The notes: generated by a model from the letters alone, not told the origin. Counted from the stretch's first letter, positions 46,199-54,501 are shown. The stretch: DNA of 64,000 bases from RPQJ01 sp963698735 (GCA_963698735.1 CAVOSA010000028.1:62001-126000); one strand, 5' to 3'. Program-made: numbers and translations.

Positions 46199-46896
46199 CA
46201 ACTCGTCGCGTGCGGGATGGACGCGCTGTGGGGCCCAACGGCAACGTGACAAGCCGAAGCGCCGCCTTCGTTCTCCCAGACGGCAATGCCCCGCGCGTCA
46301 GCACCGGCGTCGGCGCCGGTCGTCGCCGTCCGACGGCGCACGCTGTCCGACCGGCCGTTCGTCCCGAAGACGAAGTCCCAGAAGGCACTGCTCACACCGT
46401 AGCGGCCCCGAGCCGCGATCAGGCTGTGGTGCAATGCATGGTGCCGCTTGATCTGTCGCAGCCAGGCGTTGTCGACGCGCCAGTGATGCGTCGCGTGGTG
46501 CACGACTGCGTACACCAGATAGCCCGTGAGCAGGCCGAACGTGAGCGCGCATGCGCGCCAGAGGTCGCTCAGCACCAGCACAGGCAGGAAGACGAGCGCG
46601 GCGATCAGCGCGGCACTCATGATCGTCGGCGTGCCGATCAATGCTCGCGGCCGTCGGTGATGCTCGGCATGCCAGGCCTTGAAGGGCTGGATGCCATGCA
46701 GTATGAACCGATGCAGCACGTATTCGACGAGCGTCCAGGACACGAGGCCCAGCAACGAGAATGCCAGTAGTTCCGTGCGACGCGCGTACGGCGCGACGAC
46801 GGCGAGCACCACGGCCAACGCCGCGGAAGCGACGGCATAGAGCACAAAATCAGCGAGATACCCCGCTTTCGCGTGCTCGGTCGTCAACAGTCCCAT
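46198..46896 (-). CDS. Sterol desaturase / fatty acid hydroxylase superfamily membrane protein
   Basis: About 232 residues with four to five membrane helices. Histidine clusters are EYVLHRFILH, WHAEHHRRP, VHHATHHW and HHALHHS, the diiron ligand pattern. ATG 46896 is preceded by GAGG; an ATG at 46938 adds 14 residues. The stop overlaps the ndvB start by one base (TGATG), so the two are translationally coupled, suggesting a joint function in envelope remodelling. The C-terminus beyond the last cluster (about 55 residues) is low in conservation and GC-rich. Substrate unknown. Confidence 0.83.
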   Translation of the reverse strand: MGLLTTEHAKAGYLADFVLYAVASAALAVVLAVVAPYARRTELLAFSLLGLVSWTLVEYVLHRFILHGIQPFKAWHAEHHRRPRALIGTPTIMSAALIAALVFLPVLVLSDLWRACALTFGLLTGYLVYAVVHHATHHWRVDNAWLRQIKRHHALHHSLIAARGRYGVSSAFWDFVFGTNGRSDSVRRRTATTGADAGADARGIAVWENEGGASACHVAVGPHSASIPHATS

Positions 46897-47118
46897 GCCC
46901 CACCTCGGTTCAGCCAGCCAGGGGTCGATGCTTCTCACTCGACCTGACAGTAGACAGTAGGGGTCATGCGGTGTTCAGTCTGTGCGTCAGCGTACCGACG
47001 TCCGGCAGCGCAGGCCCCAGGGTGCACTGCTGGAAAACTTACGAGTCGTATGCGCATTCCCATGCAACGTATGCGCAGACATCGCAATCGGGTTGCAGGA
47101 ATCGCCCTGGTGCTCGCG

Positions 47119-47253
47119 GGCTTCGTCGATGCAGCCGGCCACGCACGCGGTCGGCCCGTCGGCGTCGTAATCGACGCGAAGGGAGCCTTGCTGGTCGCGG
47201 ACGACCTCGGGAACACCGTGTGGCGAGTTACCTCCGCCGTGCCAGCGCGTTGA
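47119..47253 (+). pseudogene. Remnant of a sorbosone dehydrogenase / PQQ-type sugar dehydrogenase (C-terminal 44 residues)
   Basis: Residues GFVDAAGHARGRPVGVVIDA and then KGALLVADDLGNTVWRV match the conserved C-terminus of L-sorbosone dehydrogenase-like beta-propeller proteins. No upstream portion is found in any frame, so this is a decayed gene end. It lies in a 380-base stretch (46897-47276) between the sterol-desaturase-like and phospholipase-D genes with no other recognisable feature. The remains suggest deletion at this junction in the past. Confidence 0.6.
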
Positions 47254-47276
47254 GTCCGCCCATCACGCGCAGCTGG

Positions 47277-48710
47277 CTACAGCCAATATTGCCAGAGACG
47301 GGCGAACCATTCCTCGATGCGCAGGACGAAAGAACGCTTCCGCCACTGCTCGAGGGTAATCTGCTCGGATTGCGCGACGTCGTCCGCGAAGGCCGTACGC
47401 ATACGGTCGCCGAACTCCGTGCCGAGCACGACCGCATTGACCTCCTGATTGTGCAGGAAGCTGCGCCAGTCGAGGTTGGTCGAGCCCACAGTCGACCAGA
47501 CGCCGTCGATCACCGCGGTCTTCGAGTGCATCAGCGCGTCGCGGCGTTCGAAGATGATCACGCCATCCTGCAGCATCTGGTCGTAGTAGGAGCGACCTGC
47601 ATGGAACACCAGCGCCGAGTCAGTGCTGCCCGGCAGCACGAGCTTGACGTCGACGCCGCGCGCGGCCGCCGCCTTCAGTGCGGCCAGCAGCTGCGGGTCG
47701 GGCACGAAGTAGGCATTCGTGATCAGAATCTCCGTCTCGGCGCTGGCGATTGCCGAGAGCAGCGTCACGTAGATCAGGCTGAACTCATCGTCGGGCGAAC
47801 TGCCGATCGCGCGCACGACCTCGTCGCCCTGCCGCTGCAGCGCCGGATAGAAGGCCCGCGGCGCCAACGCCTCGCCCCGCTGCGTGCTCCAGGTTTCCAG
47901 GAACAGCTTCTGGAACTCAGCCACGACCGGGCCCTCGATCTGGAGGTCCGTATCCCGCCACGGCTGTTGCCCGTCCGGACGTGTACCCGCTGGCCGGCGG
48001 AACGAACCGCCCGAGTACACGCTGCTGATGTTGATGCCACCGAGGAACACGATCTCGCCATCGACGATCAGGAGCTTGCGGTGATCGCGCTGGTTCAAGT
48101 CCCAGCCGGTCTTTGCCGTCGCCGGATTGACCGGGTTGTACTCCAGCGTGCGGATACCACTCGCGCGCAGACGCTCAAAGAACTCGACCGGTGTGCCGAG
48201 CGTGCCGACGCTGTCGTAGAGCACGTTCACCTGCACTCCCCGGCGCTGCTTTTCGATCAAGGCATCCGCGAAGAGCCGACCGACCTTGTCGTCTTCCAGG
48301 ATGTAGGTTTCCATGTTGATGTGGTCGCGGGCGGCTTCGATGGCCTTGAACATCGCGCGGTAGGTCTCCGGCCCGTCCTCGAGCAGGCGAACACGGTTCC
48401 CGCTGACGAGCGGTGCTCCCGTCACCGCCTGCTCCAGCGCGAGGTGGCGCTGGAAGATATTGGTCTCGTCGGCGCCGCGTTCGAGCTCCGTCATGATCGC
48501 GCGGCTGCGAGCTGGCGACAGCGGTCCCTTTGCGCCCTCGACCTGCGTCGGTGAAGTCGCGGGCGTCGTGCCAGGCGCAACGACGGGCAATGCCGCGCAG
48601 GCCGAGAGCGGACTCAACAGCAACGCCACGACATGGAACATGCATCGCACGAGGTCATGGTCACGCGCCGCGAGGAGTCCGTCGGTGCGCTCGGGCACAT
48701 AGGGATTCAT
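47277..48710 (-). CDS. Phospholipase D / cardiolipin synthase-like lipoprotein or membrane protein
   Basis: A 477-residue protein with two HKD motifs: HRKLLIVDGEIVFLGGIN (first) and LMHSKTAVIDGVWSTVGSTN (second), plus the NMETYILEDD segment preceding the first, typical of cardiolipin-synthase-type PLDs. The hydrophobic LLLSPLSACAA near residues 32-42 resembles a lipobox; if the true start is ATG 48641 this would be a short signal. The reaction would be phosphatidyl transfer to make cardiolipin. The gene is divergent from the glycine-zipper protein gene (142-base gap). Confidence 0.87.
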   Translation of the reverse strand: MNPYVPERTDGLLAARDHDLVRCMFHVVALLLSPLSACAALPVVAPGTTPATSPTQVEGAKGPLSPARSRAIMTELERGADETNIFQRHLALEQAVTGAPLVSGNRVRLLEDGPETYRAMFKAIEAARDHINMETYILEDDKVGRLFADALIEKQRRGVQVNVLYDSVGTLGTPVEFFERLRASGIRTLEYNPVNPATAKTGWDLNQRDHRKLLIVDGEIVFLGGINISSVYSGGSFRRPAGTRPDGQQPWRDTDLQIEGPVVAEFQKLFLETWSTQRGEALAPRAFYPALQRQGDEVVRAIGSSPDDEFSLIYVTLLSAIASAETEILITNAYFVPDPQLLAALKAAAARGVDVKLVLPGSTDSALVFHAGRSYYDQMLQDGVIIFERRDALMHSKTAVIDGVWSTVGSTNLDWRSFLHNQEVNAVVLGTEFGDRMRTAFADDVAQSEQITLEQWRKRSFVLRIEEWFARLWQYWL

Positions 48711-48852
48711 GTGCAGCCGCGGCCGATCAGGCGCGATCGGTGCGATACCGAACAGACCGCACCGCCAGACCGGGTACGCTGCTGAACATCGACCACGCTA
48801 TGCCGTTTCGGGAATTCTCCGTGCGACGGGTGCCGTCGAGTGGAGAACCCAG

Positions 48853-49395
48853 ATGAACAAGTCATTGATTACCGGACTGATCGTTGGTGGCGTAGCGGTC
48901 ACCGCGGCCGGCGCCTTCGCCGGGTACCAGGCGATGGACCAGCGCAATTCCGCCGAAGTGCTCAACGTCGAGCCGCTGACCCGCACGGTCAAGACACCGC
49001 GCCAGGTCTGCTCCGACCAGGTGGTGACTCACCAGGCACCCGTCAAGGATTCCAAGCGCGTCACGGGCGCAATCATCGGTGCCGTCGCGGGTGGCGTGCT
49101 CGGCAACCAGATCGGGCACGGCGACGGCCAGACGGTGGCCACAGTCGCGGGCGCAGCCGCTGGCGGATATGCGGGCAGCAAAGTCCAGAAGCACCTGCAG
49201 GACGGCAATACGACGCAGACGGTCGAGCAGCGCTGCCGCACCGTCTACGACTCGGCCGAAAAGCCCAATGGATACGAAGTGCGCTATCGCATCGGCGACA
49301 ACGAAGGCACGGTGCGAATGGACCATGCCCCGGGTCGCACGATTCCCGTCAAAGACGGCAGGCTGGTGTTGACCGACCTGAACGATCGCGACTGA
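48853..49395 (+). CDS. Glycine-zipper 2TM-domain outer-membrane protein
   Basis: A 180-residue protein. ATG 48853 follows GGAG by 7 bases. An N-terminal helix (SLITGLIVGGVAVTAAGAFAG) is followed by VKDSKRVTGAIIGAVAGGVLG, then NQIGHGDGQTVATVAGAAAG (glycine zipper) and a conserved cysteine-containing domain (VEQRCRTVYDSAEKPNGYEV). SlyB/YmgG-type proteins of this kind stabilise the outer membrane or peptidoglycan. First of a small rightward stress set with the lmo0937-like and 49613 genes. Confidence 0.83.
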   Translation: MNKSLITGLIVGGVAVTAAGAFAGYQAMDQRNSAEVLNVEPLTRTVKTPRQVCSDQVVTHQAPVKDSKRVTGAIIGAVAGGVLGNQIGHGDGQTVATVAGAAAGGYAGSKVQKHLQDGNTTQTVEQRCRTVYDSAEKPNGYEVRYRIGDNEGTVRMDHAPGRTIPVKDGRLVLTDLNDRD

Positions 49396-49434
49396 TCGCC
49401 GTGTCAATCGAACGTTGTCCAAAGGAGAAGTGAA

Positions 49435-49581
49435 ATGTTGTGGACCATTGCAGTCGTACTGGCCGTCCTGTGGCTGCTGGGGCTCGTCAGCTCCTACACC
49501 ATGGGCGGGTTCATCCACATCCTCCTGGTCCTCGCGATCATCGTGGTCCTGATCAACGTGATCCAGGGTCGACGCGCATAG
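49435..49581 (+). CDS. lmo0937-family small membrane protein (copy B)
   Basis: Forty-eight residues, MLWTIAVVLAVLWLLGLVSS then YTMGGFIHILLVLAIIVVLI and NVIQGRRA, the twin of 36060-36206. AAAGGAGAAG precedes the ATG. It sits 39 bases after the glycine-zipper gene and 31 before the next small membrane protein, likely one transcript. Confidence 0.85.
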   Translation: MLWTIAVVLAVLWLLGLVSSYTMGGFIHILLVLAIIVVLINVIQGRRA

Positions 49582-49612
49582 CACCTGGCGGAACATTGCA
49601 CCTGGAGAGAAC

Positions 49613-49834
49613 ATGAACGCCTTCAAGATCGCAGCTTTGGCCTTGATCGTGGCCGGTGTCCTCGGGCTCGCCTACGGCAGCTTCAGTTACACGAAGCAGA
49701 CCCACGACGTCAAAATGGGGCCGATTGAAATGTCGGTGAAGGAAAAGGAGACGGTAAACGTCCCGGTCTGGGCGGGCGTGGGTGCGATCGCGATCGGGGC
49801 GGCGCTGTTGCTGCTCGGCGGTCGCAAGCCCTAG
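49613..49834 (+). CDS. Small two-helix membrane protein of unknown function
   Basis: A 73-residue protein: helix KIAALALIVAGVLGLAYGSF, a polar middle SYTKQTHDVKMGPIEMSVKE, helix VPVWAGVGAIAIGAALLLLG and a short GRKP tail. GGAGAGAAC precedes the ATG. The middle region with THDVKMGPIEMSVKEKETVN is shared with small proteobacterial proteins of no known function that accompany stress genes. It is convergent with 49831-50100, overlapping by 4 bases. Confidence 0.78.
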   Translation: MNAFKIAALALIVAGVLGLAYGSFSYTKQTHDVKMGPIEMSVKEKETVNVPVWAGVGAIAIGAALLLLGGRKP

Positions 49835-50100
49835 TCGAGTTTCTCCACGACGACCCGTCCGTCAGCATTGACGTACACCCGGTAGCGATTGCCGTCCTGG
49901 CACGAGGCGATGTAATCGTCCTCACCCGCCTGGGTTGCACTGACGACCTTCCCGCAGGGCAGGCCCTGCAGAGCGATCACGGCCGTCAGATCCCTGACGA
50001 CCGGGACTTCGCTGGATGTCGCTTCCTCCGCGATCACATTGCCCGCGCACATTGCATTCATCACGCACCCGAGGGCGAGTGTCCGTACGTATGTCTTCAC
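49831..50100 (-). CDS. Small exported protein of unknown function
   Basis: Eighty-nine residues. A signal peptide (MKTYVRTLALGCVMNAMCAG, cleavage near NVIAEE) precedes a ~60-residue domain with two cysteines (LPCGKVVSATQAGEDDYIAS, CQDGNRYRVYVNADGRVVV) that could form a disulfide. Such small exported domains with YRVYVNADGRV endings recur in proteobacteria; I do not know a function. It overlaps the lipoprotein gene upstream by 4 bases. Confidence 0.65.
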   Translation of the reverse strand: MKTYVRTLALGCVMNAMCAGNVIAEEATSSEVPVVRDLTAVIALQGLPCGKVVSATQAGEDDYIASCQDGNRYRVYVNADGRVVVEKLD

Positions 50101-50759
50101 GGCGTTGCTCCTGCCATGCGATTGAACTCGTCGAATTTTCGTGGATCCTCGAGGATGCTCCAGATCGCCGCGCGGGACTTGACGATGTCACGCGCCAGCG
50201 GCGGGTCGCTGTCCTGCAGCAGCGAAAGCACCTTCAGCAGCAGCATGTCGAAGCTGCGCCGCAACTCCGCAATCGTCGTCGTGCCTTGCCGCTTGTGGTA
50301 CGCGCGAGCCTGGTCGAGCAGGTCGTCGACCTGGTTCTTGAGCGAGAGTTTGGTCATCACCCCTATGGCCTTGGTCTGTCGCAGCCTGGTCCCGAGGGAA
50401 CCGAGGTCCAGTGGCGCTGCGATCGGTCGCGGGGCTGGCAGGATCGGCTCAACCTTCGGCACCTGCTGCGGAGCAGGCGTGGGTGCCGTCTTGATGACAG
50501 CAGGCGGCCTGATCGGTGCTGGCTTGCTGTCCTGTACCACGGACGGCGCGGGCCTCGGGGCTGCGGCCGTGGCGCCACCGGAGATTTCCGCCTGGGGCGA
50601 GGGCACATCGACGACGGCCACCTGCGCGGCAGGCGGGGCGGTCGCGACGACGGGCTCCTTCGTCGGTTCGTGCCTGACGCAGACACAACCGCTCGCGAGG
50701 ATCCCGAGCAGTGCAATGACAATGCTCACGGCCAGGGGCTGCGCTGCGCGCTCGGTCAT
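50097..50759 (-). CDS. Predicted lipoprotein of unknown function
   Basis: A 220-residue protein. LLGILASGC is a lipobox with cysteine 25 or so, so it is probably outer- or inner-membrane anchored. A proline- and alanine-rich linker (about residues 35-110) leads to a conserved-looking helical domain (SLKNQVDDLLDQARAYHKRQ, DPPLARDIVKSRAAIWSILE). Start ATG 50759. The stop overlaps the next ORF start by 4 bases, so the two are co-translated. I recognise no family. Confidence 0.65.
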   Translation of the reverse strand: MTERAAQPLAVSIVIALLGILASGCVCVRHEPTKEPVVATAPPAAQVAVVDVPSPQAEISGGATAAAPRPAPSVVQDSKPAPIRPPAVIKTAPTPAPQQVPKVEPILPAPRPIAAPLDLGSLGTRLRQTKAIGVMTKLSLKNQVDDLLDQARAYHKRQGTTTIAELRRSFDMLLLKVLSLLQDSDPPLARDIVKSRAAIWSILEDPRKFDEFNRMAGATP

Positions 50760-50805
50760 CGGACTCTCCGGCTTCGCAAGGAAGGATCCGACAGGCCCCA
50801 GAAAT

Positions 50806-50840
50806 AGCGCCCCGCAATTCGCTGGCGAACCCGGGGCGCT
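50806..50840 (-). terminator. Nested hairpin downstream of csbD, probable terminator
   Basis: AGCGCCCCG (50806-50814) pairs with CGGGGCGCT (50832-50840), a perfect 9-bp stem, and inside it TTCGC (50818-50822) pairs with GCGAA (50825-50829). It lies 46 bases after the csbD stop, read leftward, and is followed by ATTTCT, a weak T-tract. The position and stem strength fit a transcription terminator or mRNA stabiliser between csbD and the lipoprotein gene. Confidence 0.5.
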
Positions 50841-50885
50841 GCAGATTCAGGCCTGTCTCAGGCGCGAATCAATCCTGATCTCGTT

Positions 50886-51101
50886 CTACGAGAACCAGGA
50901 GTCATCGGCCTTCTTCTCCCAGGCGACGAGCTGCTTCTCGGCCTCATCCTTGGCGACGCCGTAGCGCTCCTGGATCTTGCCGGCCATTACATCCCGGCGG
51001 CCGGCGATGACGTCGAGGTCGTCATCCGTCAGCTTGCCCCATTGTACCTTGGCCCTGCCCGTCACTTGCTTCCAGTTACCTTCGATGCGATCCCAATTCA
51101 T
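50886..51101 (-). CDS. csbD: CsbD-family stress protein
   Basis: A 71-residue hydrophilic protein starting MNWDRIEGNWKQVTGRAKVQ (ATG 51101, with AAAGGAGAAACC upstream). The opening (DRIEGNWKQ...GKAKxxWGKLTDDD) and its second half (IQERYGVAKDEAEKQLVAWE) match CsbD, a general-stress small protein in many bacteria and a marker for the sigma factor sigmaB or RpoS regulon. Ends in WFS. Confidence 0.9.
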   Translation of the reverse strand: MNWDRIEGNWKQVTGRAKVQWGKLTDDDLDVIAGRRDVMAGKIQERYGVAKDEAEKQLVAWEKKADDSWFS

Positions 51102-51508
51102 AGGTTTCTCCTTTCGGTAGTGGGAGGGGTCATCACCCGCTCGAGCCAAGCGCTCAGGGCTCCGGTGCGGACGGTGATCTCGTTCTTGACGGACTTCACG
51201 CCGTCGACCTTGCGAACGTCACATGCCCAGACTAGGGCTTTCGCCGCGGCGGGTCGGTGCGGTGCCGAACCAAGCGGCAGGGCGCAGGATTCGTTCACGA
51301 GCGGACGACTCGTGTTGCTGGTGCCCGGGGGTTCCGCGGCGCCACTTCCGTCGGCGCGGTGAGTTACGTCGAAGTCGTCGAGCAGTCGCGCACTGCCCCG
51401 GCGCGGTCCGGTCCGTGCGTGCTCCACCGAACAGACCGCGATTCGTCACCTGGTCATGCTGATCCCATCGGGATGACCCCACAGCACACGTGACCGACTG
51501 GATCCGAC
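51102..51508. other. Intergenic region between csbD and a Crp/Fnr gene
   Basis: About 400 bases with no ORF that looks real. It must contain the leftward csbD promoter and the rightward promoter of the regulator. Short inverted repeats are CACGAG/CTCGTG (51296-51314) and ATCCC-ATC-GGGAT, a few tens of bases upstream of the regulator start. No clear promoter consensus could be picked by eye. Confidence 0.4.
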
Positions 51509-52216
51509 ATGTCAACGTTGAAGCGGGTATCGGCAGACAACCTGTTGCTGGCGCGCCTGCCCGACCGGGACCGCCGCCACCTGCTGGCACGCTGCACGCC
51601 CGTCGAACTCGTGCTGGCCGACGTGCTGTATGAAGCAGGCGCGCGAATTCGCCACGTCTACTTCCCCACGGGCGGTTTCGTCTCACTGGTCACGCCGATC
51701 AGCGGCCACGATCGACTCGAAGTCGGCCTGGTCGGCAACGAAGGCTTGCTGGGCACATCGATCGTTCTCGGAGTTGACACCTCTCCCACGCTTGCGCTGG
51801 TACAGGGCGCGGGCCCGGCCTTGAAAATGGAGGTCGATCCGTTTCGCCGCGAACTCAAGCACAGCCCCGCGTTGCAGCGGGAACTCAAGCTCTATATTCA
51901 CGTCGTGATGTGCCAGCTGGCCCAGACCGCGGCCTGCACCCGATTCCATGTCGTCGAGGCGCGACTTGCGCGCTGGCTGCTGATGACCATGGATCGCGCG
52001 CACTCTGCCGGCTTCCACGTGACGCACGAATTCCTGGCCTACATCCTTGGCGTGCGCCGTGCCGGCGTGACCCGGGCGGCCAGTGCCCTGCAGCAACGCA
52101 AGCTCATTCGATACCGACGTGGCGACATCACGATCATCGATCGCCGTGGCCTGGAGCGCGCGTCCTGCGTGTGCTACGCGGCCGACCTGGAAACCTACGC
52201 GAGCATCATGGATTGA
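51509..52216 (+). CDS. Crp/Fnr-family transcriptional regulator (copy B)
   Basis: A 235-residue regulator. The effector domain (RLPDRDRRHLLARCTPVELV; RLEVGLVGNEGLLGTSIVLG) is followed by a winged helix (FLAYILGVRRAGVTRAASAL). It is related to, but more diverged than, the regulators at 35227-36015 and 52312-53064. It lacks an iron-sulfur cysteine set. Start ATG 51509. Reads rightward just ahead of the third regulator, with a gap of about 95 bases. Confidence 0.85.
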   Translation: MSTLKRVSADNLLLARLPDRDRRHLLARCTPVELVLADVLYEAGARIRHVYFPTGGFVSLVTPISGHDRLEVGLVGNEGLLGTSIVLGVDTSPTLALVQGAGPALKMEVDPFRRELKHSPALQRELKLYIHVVMCQLAQTAACTRFHVVEARLARWLLMTMDRAHSAGFHVTHEFLAYILGVRRAGVTRAASALQQRKLIRYRRGDITIIDRRGLERASCVCYAADLETYASIMD

Positions 52217-52311
52217 CGGGCGCCGGAGTGGAATCCTGCGCGACACCTTGCGTACGGTAAGGTACGAACCGGTGCCGACGGGTGTATGCTGAGAACAGCC
52301 CCAAGCCGTGG

Positions 52312-53064
52312 ATGGCCGCCATGCCGGAGCCCACCGCCACGCCCAGTCCGCAGTCCCCGCAGCAGAATCACTTGCTCGCGGCGCTGTTGCCGGACGAGCG
52401 CGAACGCCTCTACCCACACCTGCGTCTCGTCTCGATGCCGCTCGGCAAGGTGCTGTACGAGTCCGGCGACGCGCTGGAGTACGTCTACTTCCCGACCAAC
52501 TCGATCGTGTCCCTGCTTTACGTGCTGGAAAGCGGCGCCTCGGCGGAGATTGCGGTCGTCGGCAATGAAGGCCTCATCGGCATCGCCCTGTTCATGGGCG
52601 GCGATACCACTCCGAGCCGCGCGATCGTCCAGAGCGCCGGCCACGCCTACCGGCTGGCCGGCCACCGCCTCAAGGATGAGTTCCACCGCAGTGGCGGACT
52701 GCAACTCCTGCTGTTGCGCTACACCCAGGCGCTTATCACGCAGATGGCACAGACCGCCGTATGCAACCGGCACCATTCCGTGGACCAGCAACTGTGCCGC
52801 TGGCTGTTGCTGTCGCTCGATCGCCTGACGTCCAACAAGCTGGTCATGACGCAGGAACTCATCGCCAACATGCTAGGCGTACGCCGCGAGGGCGTGACCG
52901 ATGCCGCGGGCAAGCTGCAGAAGCTGGGCGTCATCAGCTATGGCCGCGGCCGGATCACGGTGCTCGACCGGCCGAAGCTCGAAGTGCTGTGTTGCGAATG
53001 CTATTCGGTCGTCAAGAAGGAATCGGATAGAATCGAGGCCCTGACCGGGTATCGCGGCTCCTGA
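52312..53064 (+). CDS. Crp/Fnr-family transcriptional regulator (copy C)
   Basis: About 250 residues. The sensor domain has EIAVVGNEGLIGIALFMGGD and the helix-turn-helix NMLGVRREGVTDAAGKLQKL. It is close to copy A at 35227-36015 (shared VCNRHHSVDQQLCRWLLLSLD-like and CCECYSVVKK segments). The start is not fixed: ATG 52312, ATG 52321 and a GTG at 52282 are in frame. Three such regulators in 18 kb suggest a family expanded for stress sensing; the signal is unknown. Confidence 0.84.
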   Translation: MAAMPEPTATPSPQSPQQNHLLAALLPDERERLYPHLRLVSMPLGKVLYESGDALEYVYFPTNSIVSLLYVLESGASAEIAVVGNEGLIGIALFMGGDTTPSRAIVQSAGHAYRLAGHRLKDEFHRSGGLQLLLLRYTQALITQMAQTAVCNRHHSVDQQLCRWLLLSLDRLTSNKLVMTQELIANMLGVRREGVTDAAGKLQKLGVISYGRGRITVLDRPKLEVLCCECYSVVKKESDRIEALTGYRGS

Positions 53065-53214
53065 CCCGGGCGATCGGCGCATCCGGCCTCTCAATCAGCG
53101 CCGCTGACGACCAGCCCACATCCGTTTTCTTTGTTCGCCGGCGTACAGACGGCGATCTCGTCCGCAGTCGACACTTCCGCCGCCATGTCTGCTTGCGCGC
53201 CCCGGGAGAGTTAC

Positions 53215-53577
53215 ATGAGTTTCCGAATTGCCTGTGCAACGGCCATCGCCGCGGTTGTGCTCATGGTGCTGCCGGTCGCCTCCGCCGCGCCTGACGCTCC
53301 CGTCGGGCCCAGCGAGGTGCCGGCGGACTTGCCATCGACCCTGTTCCACCGTGCCGACGTGCGCCCGGTTGCGGGACCACCAACGCGGCAGCTGCTGGAA
53401 GAAAGTGATCGCCAGCTGCAGTCGCTGGCATTCGTCGGGCCGGTGGCGATCATCCTGATCCTGACTGCGCTCGGGGTTACGATCACCTTCCGCTCGTGGC
53501 ACGAGGACGTCCGTCGGCAGCGCGACCAGTTTCGCCAATGGCGCCACGGCGCATCGGCCCATGCGGGCAAGGCTTGA
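53215..53577 (+). CDS. Small exported/membrane protein of unknown function
   Basis: A 120-residue protein. ATG 53215 follows GGGAGAG. A signal peptide (MSFRIACATAIAAVVLMVLP, VASAAPD) is followed by a linker and one internal helix (FVGPVAIILILTALGVTITF) with a basic tail. No known domain found. It ends 8 bases before the next small ORF. Confidence 0.6.
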   Translation: MSFRIACATAIAAVVLMVLPVASAAPDAPVGPSEVPADLPSTLFHRADVRPVAGPPTRQLLEESDRQLQSLAFVGPVAIILILTALGVTITFRSWHEDVRRQRDQFRQWRHGASAHAGKA

Positions 53578-53585
53578 CCGACACC

Positions 53586-53780
53586 ATGGCTGACAACACG
53601 ATTGGTCCGGCGACAAGCGACGATTCCAATGACCGAGTCACAGCGCGCAGCGCGACCTCCGTTTCGTGGGATCCACATGAGGTCTGGCTGAACCGCGTCA
53701 AACGGCCACGTGAGCTGGCCGCGCGCCTTGGCGCGGGCAGTCCCGTGCAGGTCGTCAATGCATGTGCAACCCGCCGTTGA
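53586..53780 (+). CDS. Small soluble protein with WDPHEVWLNRVKRPR motif
   Basis: A 64-residue protein. The tail TSVSWDPHEVWLNRVKRPRE is a conserved short motif I have seen in small proteobacterial proteins of unknown function (DPHEVWLTRVKxPR form). The ORF overlaps the 3' end of phaB on the opposite strand by 26 bases (53755-53780). The motif supports reality, but function is unknown. Confidence 0.5.
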   Translation: MADNTIGPATSDDSNDRVTARSATSVSWDPHEVWLNRVKRPRELAARLGAGSPVQVVNACATRR

Positions 53781-54501
53781 GCGAGAAGTCCGCACCCGTC
53801 GCATAACCTGCATCCTCTGAGGCCAGCCACGCGATGATCGACGCGATCTCCGACGGCTTGCCCAGGCGGCCCACCGGCACGGTCGAGACGATCTTTTCGA
53901 GAATTTCGGGCTTCACGCCCCGCATCATGTCGGTCTCGATGTAGCCGGGGGAGACGGTATTGACGGTCACACCCTTCGCGGCGACCTCCTGCGCGAGGGC
54001 CATCGTGAACCCATGGATACCTGCCTTCGCGGTCGAGTAGTTGGTCTGGCCGAACTGGCCCTTCTGCCCGTTCACGGACGAGATGCTGATTACTCGACCC
54101 CAGCCGCGGTCGATCATGCCGTCGATGACCTGCTTGGTGACGTGGAAGAGGCTGTTGAGGTTCGTCTCGATGACGACGTGCCACTTCTCGTTCGACATCT
54201 TGCGGAAGGCGGAATCGCGCGCGATGCCTGCGTTGTTGACCAGGATATCGATCTCGCCGATCTCCGCGCGCACCTTCGCGAACGCGGCCTGTGTCGAATC
54301 CCAGTCGGAGACGTTGCCTTCCGAGGCGTGGATCTCGAAGCCGCGTTCTTTCATCTCCGCGAGCCAGCGTTGCTTGCGCGGCGACCCGGGCCCGCAGCCT
54401 GCGACCACGATGTGGCCGTCACGGTAGAGTCTTTCGCAGATGGCCGTGCCGATGCCACCCATGCCGCCGGTGACATAGGCGATGCGCTTGCGCTGTTCCA
54501 T
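53755..54501 (-). CDS. phaB: Acetoacetyl-CoA reductase (PhaB)
   Basis: A 248-residue SDR. TGGMGGIGTAICERLYRDG is the NADPH-binding loop, NNAG follows, and the catalytic Ser-Tyr-Lys triad is visible in ISSVNGQKGQFGQTNYSTAK, a stretch characteristic of PhaB. SLNGGLHMH ends the protein. It reduces acetoacetyl-CoA to (R)-3-hydroxybutyryl-CoA for polyhydroxybutyrate. phaA and phaC are not in the window. BKACE cleavage also yields acetoacetate, so a link to storage is possible but speculative. Confidence 0.92.
   Translation of the reverse strand: MEQRKRIAYVTGGMGGIGTAICERLYRDGHIVVAGCGPGSPRKQRWLAEMKERGFEIHASEGNVSDWDSTQAAFAKVRAEIGEIDILVNNAGIARDSAFRKMSNEKWHVVIETNLNSLFHVTKQVIDGMIDRGWGRVISISSVNGQKGQFGQTNYSTAKAGIHGFTMALAQEVAAKGVTVNTVSPGYIETDMMRGVKPEILEKIVSTVPVGRLGKPSEIASIIAWLASEDAGYATGADFSLNGGLHMH

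Noticed and set aside
46761..48554. Antisense frame of 597 codons
   Set aside because: Covers the phospholipase D gene in the reverse strand; no domain signatures and low-complexity charged residues.
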